Of a stretch of 8,814 nt of DNA, positions 1-6,056 are shown in pieces. Source of the DNA: JAIPEL01 sp050115795 (GTDB taxonomy: Bacteria > Desulfobacterota > Desulfobacteria > Desulfobacterales > CAFBRK01); NCBI GenBank assembly GCA_050115795.1, contig JASFPT010000169.1, positions 1-8,814 on the forward strand, in the 5' to 3' direction. A program made the position numbers and the translations under genes. The first letter of the stretch is position 1. Every line of letters begins with the position of its first letter. The notes under the pieces were generated by a model. The model was not told the DNA's origin. It did not search any database and saw only the letters and a list, made by a program, of their open reading frames with translations.

Positions 1-4
1 TTGT

Positions 5-142
5 GGTATGGGACTTGTGGTGGGTGTTTCGTGGCAAATGGTATAGCAGTGAAGCAGCTGCTGGCTGCAACCACCCGCCACACGCGACAAGCGAGATGCA
101 ACACGCCACACACCACAAACGACAAACCACACACCAAGAACC
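5..142. repeat. Inverted array of GGTNTGT-type heptanucleotides upstream of ubiG
   Basis: Positions 66-142 read on the minus strand as eleven consecutive 7-base units. From the right they are GGTTCTT, GGTGTGT, GGTTTGT, CGTTTGT, GGTGTGT, GGCGTGT, then more degenerate units ending in GGCGGGT and GGTTGCA. Positions 5-39 read on the + strand in the same style (GGTATGG, GACTTGT, GGTGGGT, GTTTCGT, GGCAAAT). The two arms face each other across a centre that contains the 10-bp palindrome AGCAGCTGCT (52-61). The left arm may continue beyond the window. The array ends 24 bases before the ubiG start, so in the ubiG sense direction it is an A/C-rich leader or promoter region. The unit matches the array at 8204-8294. 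The period is read directly; its function is unknown. Confidence 0.8.
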
Positions 143-152
143 AGAGACCCTG

Positions 153-158
153 TAAAAT
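153..158 (+). promoter_or_regulatory. Possible -10 box of ubiG, implying a leaderless or near-leaderless mRNA
   Basis: TAAAAT matches the sigma-70 -10 consensus at five of six positions and lies only 8 bases before the ATG at 167. If it is used, transcription would start almost at the start codon. That fits the lack of any Shine-Dalgarno sequence between 143 and 166. No convincing -35 box sits 16-18 bases upstream, where the heptad array lies. This is a weak prediction from sequence alone. Confidence 0.25.
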
Positions 159-166
159 CGCCCAAT

Positions 167-904
167 ATGACCGAAACGAACATCGACACAACCGAGGTGG
201 CCAAATTTTCCCGCCTGGCCCGCACCTGGTGGGACGCCGCCGGTCCCCTGAAATCGCTTCACGATATCAATCCCCTTCGGGCGGACTTTATCGAGGCGAA
301 TGTCGGTCTGCCCGGCGCCCGAATCCTGGACGTGGGGTGCGGCGGCGGGCTCCTGAGCGAAGCCCTGGCAAAACGGGGGGCGGAGGTCACCGGCATCGAC
401 GCCGCGGTCGAATCGGTGGGCGCCGCCCGATTTCATGCCGAGAAAAGCGGCCTGCCGGTCGTCTACCGGCAGGCCACGGTGGAAGAATTGGCCGCAAGCG
501 GACCGCGCGATTTTGACGCGGTCGTCTGCATGGAGCTGCTGGAGCACGTGCCGGATCCATCGTCGGTGGTCTCTTCCTGCGGGCAGCTCGTTCGGCCGGG
601 AGGAAAGGTGGTTTTTGCCACCCTGAACCGGAACGTGAAATCGTACCTGTTTGCCATCGTCGGTGCGGAAATGATCCTCGGCCTTCTGGACAAGGGCACC
701 CACCGGTGGCGGCGCTTCGTCAAACCTTCCGAACTCGACGCCTGGGCGGCCGCCGCGGATCTGCGCCCCTCGTGCCGCACCGGCCTGCACTACAATCCAT
801 TTACGCGCCGCTATTTTCTCGGCGGCAACCTCGACGTCAACTACATGGCCATCTACGGCCGGCCGAAAAAAAACGCTCCGCGGCATGATGCCGCGGAGCG
901 TTGA
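167..904 (+). CDS. ubiG: UbiG-like SAM-dependent quinone O-methyltransferase
   Basis: This 245-residue protein closely resembles UbiG, which carries out both O-methylations of ubiquinone biosynthesis using S-adenosylmethionine and is peripheral to the inner membrane. SAM motif I is LDVGCGGGLLSE (54-65), with the acidic residue after strand 2 at D78 and the motif CMELLEHVPDP at 121-131. UbiG-type signatures follow: TLNRN (152-156), GTHRW and FVKPSEL (177-190), and TGLHYNPF with DVNYM (205-227). Residues about 162-184 match the amphipathic segment that contacts membrane in E. coli UbiG. The ATG at 167 gives the usual short N-terminus before the AKF..LA..WWD motif, but no Shine-Dalgarno precedes it. 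The family normally ends soon after DVNYM; the last ten or so residues here are encoded by the terminator hairpin of the convergent cytochrome gene. If the host makes only menaquinone, as most sulfate reducers do, its substrate may differ from classical UbiG. Confidence 0.9.
   Translation: MTETNIDTTEVAKFSRLARTWWDAAGPLKSLHDINPLRADFIEANVGLPGARILDVGCGGGLLSEALAKRGAEVTGIDAAVESVGAARFHAEKSGLPVVYRQATVEELAASGPRDFDAVVCMELLEHVPDPSSVVSSCGQLVRPGGKVVFATLNRNVKSYLFAIVGAEMILGLLDKGTHRWRRFVKPSELDAWAAAADLRPSCRTGLHYNPFTRRYFLGGNLDVNYMAIYGRPKKNAPRHDAAER
866..902 (-). terminator. Rho-independent terminator of the cytochrome gene, inside the ubiG 3' end
   Basis: A perfect 14-bp stem pairs 872-885 with 889-902 around a 3-base loop. 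On the minus strand it is followed by eight T residues (866-873 as A on the + strand, the last two also in the stem), which is a textbook intrinsic terminator. It begins 36 bases past the cytochrome stop codon. On the + strand no T tract follows, so it should act mainly for the minus-strand gene. The element lies wholly within ubiG codons and its right edge touches the ubiG TGA (902-904). Confidence 0.88.
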
Positions 905-937
905 ACATTCGACGTGCGATCGTCGGCCAGATCACCC

Positions 938-1399
938 CTAGTACTCGGGGTGGCACTCCTTGCAGCTGGTGGGACCGGAGTTGGGAAGCTTGTCCTTCAG
1001 GATCTTGCCGGACATCTCCAGCTGGCGATTCTCGGCCTTGATCCCCTTGTGGCATCCGATGCAAAGTTCATGGAAGGCGTTTTTATAAAACAGGATCGAC
1101 TGGTCCGGATTGTCCCTCGGGGCCTCCACCAGATCGTGGCACCCGGAGGTCATGCAGTTTAGGTTCTCTGCGGTCCCCTCCCAGTTGTGGTGGCACTCCC
1201 GGCAGGAATAATTGAAGTGGAGGCCGTGGGGAAATTCCACTTCGCTTCTCTGTGCGTCGGCCCCTTCCGGGGGCCGGAGCGTCAGGGATCCGAGGGGCAC
1301 GCAAAGCTCTCCTCCCGCATCACTGCCGACAGCCTCCATTGCGGTTCCCACGGCAAACACCATCGCAAGGCAAATCACCAGAACAGCAGCTTTCTCCAT
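938..1399 (-). CDS. Exported tetraheme cytochrome c, cytochrome c3-like
   Basis: This 153-residue protein begins with a hydrophobic signal peptide (residues about 4-20, AAVLVICLAMVFAVGTA), so it should be exported by Sec and loaded with haem in the periplasm. Four covalent haem sites are visible: CRECH (66-70), CMTSGCH (82-88, the CX4CH spacing), CIGCH (113-117) and CKECH (146-150). Histidines at 58, 61, 71 and 110 are candidate sixth ligands; the F-P-H-x-x-H arrangement at 56-61 is typical of class III cytochromes. Such proteins carry electrons between periplasmic hydrogenases or dehydrogenases and membrane complexes. The C-terminus ends three residues after the last haem site. The ATG follows AAGGAGG with 6 bases between. 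The gene is 252 bases from the aldo/keto reductase and has its own candidate promoter and a strong terminator, so it may be a separate unit. Its partner is not known. Confidence 0.88.
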   Translation of the reverse strand: MEKAAVLVICLAMVFAVGTAMEAVGSDAGGELCVPLGSLTLRPPEGADAQRSEVEFPHGLHFNYSCRECHHNWEGTAENLNCMTSGCHDLVEAPRDNPDQSILFYKNAFHELCIGCHKGIKAENRQLEMSGKILKDKLPNSGPTSCKECHPEY

Positions 1400-1404
1400 C
1401 CTCG

Positions 1405-1411
1405 CCTCCTT
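1405..1411 (-). promoter_or_regulatory. Strong Shine-Dalgarno for the cytochrome gene
   Basis: On the minus strand AAGGAGG precedes the ATG at 1399 by about 6 bases, the optimal distance. It fixes the start that includes the whole signal peptide. Confidence 0.75.
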
Positions 1412-1431
1412 ACGTGAATAAAATCCACGAC

Positions 1432-1460
1432 CCTATAGTAAATCCTGAATCAACTTTCAA
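1432..1460 (-). promoter_or_regulatory. Candidate sigma-70-type promoter of the cytochrome gene
   Basis: On the minus strand TTGAAA (1460-1455) and TATAGG (1437-1432) are separated by 17 bases, an acceptable -35/-10 pair about 33 bases before the ATG. This short stretch is AT-rich compared with its surroundings. The 10-bp inverted repeat at 1462-1485 abuts the -35 box. Prediction only. Confidence 0.35.
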
Positions 1461-1461
1461 G

Positions 1462-1485
1462 ATAAAATCGCTCGCGCGATTTTAT
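1462..1485. repeat. Perfect 10-bp inverted repeat upstream of the cytochrome gene
   Basis: ATAAAATCGC (1462-1471) and its reverse complement (1476-1485) flank a 4-base TCGC loop. It lies directly upstream of the candidate -35 box of the cytochrome gene and about 170 bases past the aldo/keto reductase stop. It could be an operator bound by a dimeric regulator, or a weak terminator for the upstream gene. The T run after the stem is only four bases long and interrupted, so the terminator reading is poor. Confidence 0.5.
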
Positions 1486-1651
1486 AAAAGTCGGCTTTGC
1501 CGCCATGGGACCATAGAAGCTTTTCATTGCCCGACAATTCGCACGTTCGGCAGGCTCCATAGCACAGGGCCCACCGGAGGATCAACCGTCTTTGTGCATC
1601 CCCTCCGCCGCTGCGATGAAATCGACGGGGCCGAAATGGGGCCGAAACGGA
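1486..1651. other. Intergenic stretch downstream of the aldo/keto reductase gene
   Basis: No gene is supported here. A direct repeat of GGGGCCGAAA occurs at 1627-1636 and 1638-1647, just past the reductase stop codon. A small CGGC/GCCG hairpin lies at 1492-1502. No clear intrinsic terminator for the reductase gene is visible. Confidence 0.5.
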
Positions 1652-2863
1652 CTACGCCAGTTCGCGCACCGCCTCTTTCATCAGCCGGCCGATGGCCATC
1701 TGCCGGGGGCAGGACCGTTCGGCCTCGGTGTAATCCACAGCGGCCAGACGCCGGCGGATCTTCGCCGGGATCGCGGAAAACAGCCGCCTGGCGCGGTCCG
1801 CCTCGCCGTAGGAGCGGGCATACATGAGAAAGCGCATGACATCGCCGATCGGCACCGATTCGGCCAGGGCCGATTCGCAAAGATCGGTGCATCCGGCGCA
1901 ATAGTCGGACACCGTTTCCCGAGCCAGGGTGCGCATCAGGCGCCGCTCGGACGCCGAGAGCCGGACCTTGTCCACCGCCGCGGCCACATTGGCCATCAGG
2001 TAGGTCATGTTCGGCATCTGTGAGCAGATGCTGGCGATGTCCCGATTTTCCCATACCGCCTTGAGCCGGGCCTGGGCGTCGGTGAACCCCCTGGCCAGAA
2101 AACCGGCGGCAAGGGTCGATTCGGCAGAAGAGTCGCTTCGGATCTGTCCGCCGCCCTGGGTTTTCATGGCGGTCAGTCCGATGCCGGCCTCGGTGCAGGC
2201 GGCCACGGCTTTCTTCATGGCCGGGGTGTGCATCAACCGGAAATTGTAGGCCATCATGATGCCGTCGACCCACCCCAGGCGCACGGCATCGAGCATGCAA
2301 CGCTCCATGTTGCTGTGGGTGGAAAACCCGAAAAGACGGATTTTGCCCTCCGCCTTGGCCCTTTCCGCCCAGCGGCGGGTCCGGTCGTCGAGCTCGGAGA
2401 TGCTCCGGATCCCGTGAACGAAATACAGGTCGATGGTCCCTGTGTTCATCCGCTTCAGGGAGCGGTCCAGCAGCCGGGTCATGCCGTCCGGGTCCCGGGC
2501 GTCGGATTTGGAGACGAGAAAGATCTTCTCACGGTCTTGGGGCTGCCGTGAAAAATACTTTCCGATCCCCTCTTCGCTCGTCCCGCCGCCGTAGCAGTCC
2601 GCCGTATCCCAGTAAGTCACGCCCCAGCGCACCGCCTGCCGGAGCAAGAGCTGGTTGTTTCCTGTGTCGAACATGCCCCCCAGGGAAAGAATCGACACGT
2701 TCACCCCGCTGCGCCCAAAGGGCCGCAGCGGAACCTGGACGGTTTCAGCCTCGGCCAGCGGAGCCGCCGCTGCAAATCGGGACGGCAGCACCGCCCCGGC
2801 GCCTGCGGCGGAAGCGATTTTCAGAAACTCTCTCCGGCTGCACCCTTGTTTGTCGTCGGTCAT
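1652..2863 (-). CDS. Tat-exported aldo/keto reductase with C-terminal cluster-type cysteines
   Basis: This 403-residue protein opens with a twin-arginine signal (SRREFLK at 9-15, then an Ala/Gly-rich stretch to about 36). The mature part is an aldo/keto reductase barrel, a family that reduces carbonyls with NAD(P)H. The complete catalytic tetrad is present: D86 and Y91 in WDTADCYGGG, K119 in LVSKSDA and H150 in LYFVHGI. The GFSTHS motif is at 179-184. The C-terminal region contains C322, C325 and C329 (CxxCxxxC) and C385 followed by proline, matching the ferredoxin-like tail of the iron-sulfur aldo/keto reductase subfamily, reduced here to one set of four cysteines. The ATG at 2863 follows an AGGAGA ribosome site by about 8 bases. 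It lies 267 bases downstream of the polyferredoxin gene on the same strand, so co-transcription is plausible but not certain. Nucleotide-dependent chemistry outside the cytoplasm is unusual; Tat export would allow cofactor to be loaded first. The substrate is unknown. Confidence 0.87.
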   Translation of the reverse strand: MTDDKQGCSRREFLKIASAAGAGAVLPSRFAAAAPLAEAETVQVPLRPFGRSGVNVSILSLGGMFDTGNNQLLLRQAVRWGVTYWDTADCYGGGTSEEGIGKYFSRQPQDREKIFLVSKSDARDPDGMTRLLDRSLKRMNTGTIDLYFVHGIRSISELDDRTRRWAERAKAEGKIRLFGFSTHSNMERCMLDAVRLGWVDGIMMAYNFRLMHTPAMKKAVAACTEAGIGLTAMKTQGGGQIRSDSSAESTLAAGFLARGFTDAQARLKAVWENRDIASICSQMPNMTYLMANVAAAVDKVRLSASERRLMRTLARETVSDYCAGCTDLCESALAESVPIGDVMRFLMYARSYGEADRARRLFSAIPAKIRRRLAAVDYTEAERSCPRQMAIGRLMKEAVRELA

Positions 2864-2930
2864 TGCGGATCTCTCCTGATTTCCCGCCTGCGGCAGGGTT
2901 GATTCATTGGTTCAGGCGCCTTCGGCGCCG

Positions 2931-2970
2931 CTGGAAAGCTCGGAGGCTGGGAAGCTGGGAGGCTTTCCAG
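2931..2970. repeat. Octanucleotide array bounded by a 9-bp inverted repeat
   Basis: Four consecutive 8-base units fill 2933-2964: GGAAAGCT, CGGAGGCT, GGGAAGCT, GGGAGGCT. The block is bounded by the perfect inverted repeat CTGGAAAGC (2931-2939) and its complement (2962-2970). It sits between the polyferredoxin and aldo/keto reductase genes and touches the heptad structure that follows. A hairpin GGCGCC-TTC-GGCGCC (2915-2929) lies just to its left. Function unknown. Confidence 0.7.
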
Positions 2971-3042
2971 TAGGCAGTAAGCAGTAGGAAGTAGGAAGAG
3001 GACATAGTCTTTCTGCTTACTGCTTACTTCTTACTGCCTACT
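2966..3042. repeat. Inverted pair of GTARGMA-type heptad arms
   Basis: The left arm is read in 7-base steps on the + strand: TCCAGTA (2966-2972), GGCAGTA, AGCAGTA, GGAAGTA, GGAAGAG (to 3000). The right arm is TGCTTAC (3014-3020), TGCTTAC, TTCTTAC, TGCCTAC (to 3041), which is the same unit in reverse complement. The outer 13 bases pair perfectly (2969-2981 with 3030-3042); the inner units pair imperfectly. Transcribed from the polyferredoxin gene it would form a long hairpin about 90 bases past the stop codon, so it could slow transcription or protect a 3' end. There is no T tract, so it is not a classical terminator. Confidence 0.8.
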
Positions 3043-3130
3043 AGCCCCCTTGGCGATGCCGAATGCCGTTCTGCCTGAAAGCGTCCCAGCATCCCCGCCT
3101 CCCGGCCTTTTAGCGATGCTTTAGGCGCTT
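3043..3130. other. Gap after the polyferredoxin stop codon
   Basis: No gene is supported. The bases GCATC (3089-3093) and GATGC (3115-3119) could form a weak stem, and related GCGATGC words occur near 3053 and 3113. There is no T tract, so no confident terminator for the polyferredoxin gene. Confidence 0.4.
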
Positions 3131-5077
3131 CTAGATTCTCCCGGTGATCAACGCGTGCTCCGGGGCCCGGCTTTCGTTTTCGGCGGTGACCCGGATCGCT
3201 CTGAGTCCCTGCACGGGACATTCGTGTTCGCAGATGCCACAGCCGATGCAGCGCCCGGGATCCACGGTCGGCCGTTGGAGCCGGACCGCGACCGAAACCG
3301 GGTCGCCTTCTTTCAGCGCCGGCGCCCCGGAATCATCGAGGGCAACCTGCACCCGGCCGCGATCGAGGGAAACGATCCGATGCGGCCGACCTCCCGCCGG
3401 CACAAGATAGTAGTCCCCGGATGGGTAAGGCAGACCGTCTTCCGCGGCCCGTGAAAAGTCGGCCTCCACGACGGCGCCGGCGGCCCGTCGAACCGTGAAG
3501 GGCTCGGCGGTTACCGGTTCGTAGTCTTCGGTAACCCGAATCGCCTTCGGGCTGACCGGGCAGTTTTCCTGGCAGACGATGCAGGGACGCCCCATGGCCC
3601 AGGGAAGGCACCGGCCCCGGTCGACAAATGCGGTGCCGATGCGGATCGGGCCCCGATCGGCCCACTCCCCTCGCCCCAGCTTCTCGTCCAGGGCCAGCGG
3701 TCGGATGGCCGACGTGGGGCACACGTGACCGCACGCCACGCAGTTGAGCTGACAGCCGCTGGTGCCGATCCGGAAATTGAGCACCGGCGTCCAGAGGCCC
3801 TCGACTCCGGCCTGGAGTCCGGCCGGCTGGATCACGTTGGTGGGGCACACCCGCATGCACTGTCCACACTTGATGCAGCGGCGCAAAAACCGGTCTTCAT
3901 CCAGGGCTCCGGGCGGCCGCACCCGCAGGGGAGACCAGTTGCCGGCGATCCCGCCTGTCATTCGCACCATCGGAACCACGGCCAGGCCCGAAATCAGCGT
4001 TGCGGAAAATGCGCGGCGGGACAGGTCCACCGAATCGATTTCGCCTGTTGCAGAGGGAAGCGTCCGATAGCCGATGTTGCCGGTGCTGCATCGGTCCATG
4101 CAGTTCATGCAGAGCACGCATTCGGGGGTGCGAATCGCCGCTGAAGGCGTGCAGGCCCCTTCGCAGCGGCTTTCGCACCGCAGACAGGAGCGGCACTGGG
4201 TATCCCGTTTTCCGATGCGCCACAGGGCCCTGGAGCCAACGAAACCAAACAGTGCCCCCAGGGGGCAGATCACCCGGCAGTAGAGCCGCGGAATCCAGAG
4301 GCAGCCGAGCAGGGGCGCCCAGAAAAACAGCCCGATCACCCATGCCTGGGCGTAGTGGCGGGGTTCGGTCGCAGCCCCGCCCAGATCCCCCCTGAAAAGG
4401 GGGATTACCGTCATGTTCACCGCCCGGTGGGCCAGGGGTATCGGGTCCAACAACCCGGACTGCACCGATGCGGCGTGAATCCACGGGCCTGCGGCCGGGT
4501 GGAGCACCGATGCCGCAAGGCCGACCGCCAACAGGGCGAAAAAGACGGCCGCCCAGCGACTCTGGAGCCATCCGGTTCGAAGCGCGACGAAACCGAAAAC
4601 CGCCGCGGTTGCCGCAAGGGCAGCAAAAGCCGCCGGAGATGCCGCCGCCAGCCGGAGAAAGTGGGGCATCAGGTCGGCGGCCGCTGCGGACAGGAAAAAG
4701 ACCAGGACTCCGTATTTGATCCCCTGGATGCCCCGATACCGGTTGGATCGAATTTTGTCGGAAATTTTTCGCCCCCGGAAAGACAGAAATCCCACGGCCT
4801 GTTGAAGCGTCCCGAAGGGACAGACCCATCCGCAGAAGAAGCGGCCGATCACCAGGGTGATCACCAGGGTGGCCACCCCCCACAGCAGGCCGGCATAGAG
4901 GGCTCGGGTGGCCAACAGCGTGACGAGCCCCACCAGGGGATCGAGCTGCAGCAGCCAGTTGACAGGCCAGCCGCTCAATTCCCACCAGTTCGGGCCGAGT
5001 GTGGTAACCCAGCAAAACCAGAAAAAGAGCAGCAGAAAGAATACCTGGGATATTCGGCGTACGGTGACGATTTTCAT
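3131..5077 (-). CDS. NapH/NapG-like fused polyferredoxin membrane protein
   Basis: This 648-residue protein looks like a NapH-type membrane ferredoxin joined to a NapG/MauM-type periplasmic ferredoxin. The first half has several hydrophobic helices (about 11-27, 46-80, 120-137, 147-167, 175-192, 246-262) and the two paired-cysteine motifs of the NapH/NosR group, CGWVCP (82-87) and CRVICP (267-272). Two four-cysteine groups follow: 295/298/301/305 and 320/323/326/330. At 353-372 SRRAF precedes a hydrophobic stretch, like the Tat signal of a free NapG, then RPPGAL (388-393) as in NapG. Four more groups follow: 401/404/407/411, 442/446/449/453, 490/499/502/506 and, after an extra beta-rich segment of about 100 residues, 610/613/616/620. 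Up to six [4Fe-4S] clusters are thus possible. NapGH-type proteins pass quinol electrons to periplasmic enzymes; that is the inferred role. The ATG lies 4 bases after the DUF362 stop with no clear ribosome site, suggesting translational coupling. The final electron acceptor is unknown. Confidence 0.87.
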   Translation of the reverse strand: MKIVTVRRISQVFFLLLFFWFCWVTTLGPNWWELSGWPVNWLLQLDPLVGLVTLLATRALYAGLLWGVATLVITLVIGRFFCGWVCPFGTLQQAVGFLSFRGRKISDKIRSNRYRGIQGIKYGVLVFFLSAAAADLMPHFLRLAAASPAAFAALAATAAVFGFVALRTGWLQSRWAAVFFALLAVGLAASVLHPAAGPWIHAASVQSGLLDPIPLAHRAVNMTVIPLFRGDLGGAATEPRHYAQAWVIGLFFWAPLLGCLWIPRLYCRVICPLGALFGFVGSRALWRIGKRDTQCRSCLRCESRCEGACTPSAAIRTPECVLCMNCMDRCSTGNIGYRTLPSATGEIDSVDLSRRAFSATLISGLAVVPMVRMTGGIAGNWSPLRVRPPGALDEDRFLRRCIKCGQCMRVCPTNVIQPAGLQAGVEGLWTPVLNFRIGTSGCQLNCVACGHVCPTSAIRPLALDEKLGRGEWADRGPIRIGTAFVDRGRCLPWAMGRPCIVCQENCPVSPKAIRVTEDYEPVTAEPFTVRRAAGAVVEADFSRAAEDGLPYPSGDYYLVPAGGRPHRIVSLDRGRVQVALDDSGAPALKEGDPVSVAVRLQRPTVDPGRCIGCGICEHECPVQGLRAIRVTAENESRAPEHALITGRI

Positions 5078-5081
5078 GGCG

Positions 5082-6056
5082 TCAAAGCAGCTTTACATCG
5101 ATGCGATCGACATCTGCGGTTCCGGCACCGCTGGCGGCCGACGCACCGATATAAGGCAGCGCATCCGGGGAGAGCCCCAGCAGCCGGGCGCCGAACACAT
5201 CCGCGGCGACCGGGTCGGTGGAGACAATCAGGGTGCCGGTCGGCTTCAGATCCGAAACCGAGCCGCCGGTCGGTCCGTTGGCCATCATCGACACCGTTCC
5301 GTCGAGCACCACCAGGGTGGGCCGGACAAGCTGCGCCAGTTCCGTGATGATGCCGTGGATGTCCTGGTGGAAAAGATTGCGGCGCCCCCCGAGCAGGCCG
5401 TACCAGTTCTTGAGGCACAGGCTTGCCCCGCTGCGGTGGTGGTCCTTGACGGGGGCCAGCCCGATCACCTTGTCGACGCCGGCAAGAGCCGCGGTAAAAA
5501 CAGGCCAGTTCAGGATCAGGCGGCCGCCGGGAAGCGAAATCCTGGAGAAATGCCGCGGCCCGGGGATCATCACCGACGCGCCGGCCCTGCGGGCGGCATC
5601 GCCGATGCCGGTCAGGGCAAAGCAGGCGTTCGGATCGTTGATCGGATTGTCGGCAACGAGCACCGACGCCGCCCCGGCTTTCAGACAATGGCGGGCCATC
5701 TCATAGACCAGTTCCGGATGGGTGGTGGCCCCCAGGGCGGCCGGCGATGCAAAAGCGGCATTGACCTTGAGCAGCACCCGGTCCCCCGGGGCGATGAAGG
5801 CACCGATACCGCCCAGGGCCGCCAGTGCCCTGTCCAGGGTCTTTTCCCGCTCCATGCCCCGGGCTACGGCCACCCGGGTGCCCAGCTCGGCAGCGGCAAA
5901 ATCGTAGGAGAGGCTCTCGGCCGCAGCCCCGGACCGCGGCGCCGGCCCCTCCGGGTCGAAGAAAATGGCGGCGACGCCGGCAGCGGCCGCCGCAGCGATG
6001 CCGGCCCTGGCCGCCCGGCCGAAAAACTCCCGCCGGGTCAGGTCCCGACCCTGCAT
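5082..6056 (-). CDS. Tat-exported DUF362 family protein
   Basis: This 324-residue protein belongs to the DUF362 family, which has no assigned reaction but is often found with iron-sulfur proteins. The N-terminus has a twin-arginine signal (LTRREFF at 6-12, then an Ala-rich stretch to about 32). Family landmarks visible include LLKVN (95-99), TTHPE (111-115), VKDHHRSG with SLCLKNWYG (203-220), LDG plus MMANGPTGG (251-265) and STDPVAAD (279-286). It contains no ferredoxin-type cysteine motif. The ATG at 6056 was chosen: it overlaps the upstream TGA as TGATG and lies 9 bases after AAAGGAGG. An in-frame GTG at 6059, 6 bases after the same site, is almost equally likely and would add one residue. 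The polyferredoxin gene starts 4 bases after this stop, so the two products are probably made together and may meet in the periplasm. Confidence 0.85.
   Translation of the reverse strand: MQGRDLTRREFFGRAARAGIAAAAAAGVAAIFFDPEGPAPRSGAAAESLSYDFAAAELGTRVAVARGMEREKTLDRALAALGGIGAFIAPGDRVLLKVNAAFASPAALGATTHPELVYEMARHCLKAGAASVLVADNPINDPNACFALTGIGDAARRAGASVMIPGPRHFSRISLPGGRLILNWPVFTAALAGVDKVIGLAPVKDHHRSGASLCLKNWYGLLGGRRNLFHQDIHGIITELAQLVRPTLVVLDGTVSMMANGPTGGSVSDLKPTGTLIVSTDPVAADVFGARLLGLSPDALPYIGASAASGAGTADVDRIDVKLL

Noticed and set aside
1..516. Open + strand frame from the first base overlapping ubiG
   Set aside because: It translates the heptad array and an out-of-frame part of ubiG; no recognisable domain.
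3024..3221. Small minus-strand ORF crossing the end of the polyferredoxin gene
   Set aside because: Half of it is the polyferredoxin out of frame and the rest is repeat-rich intergenic DNA; no ribosome site.
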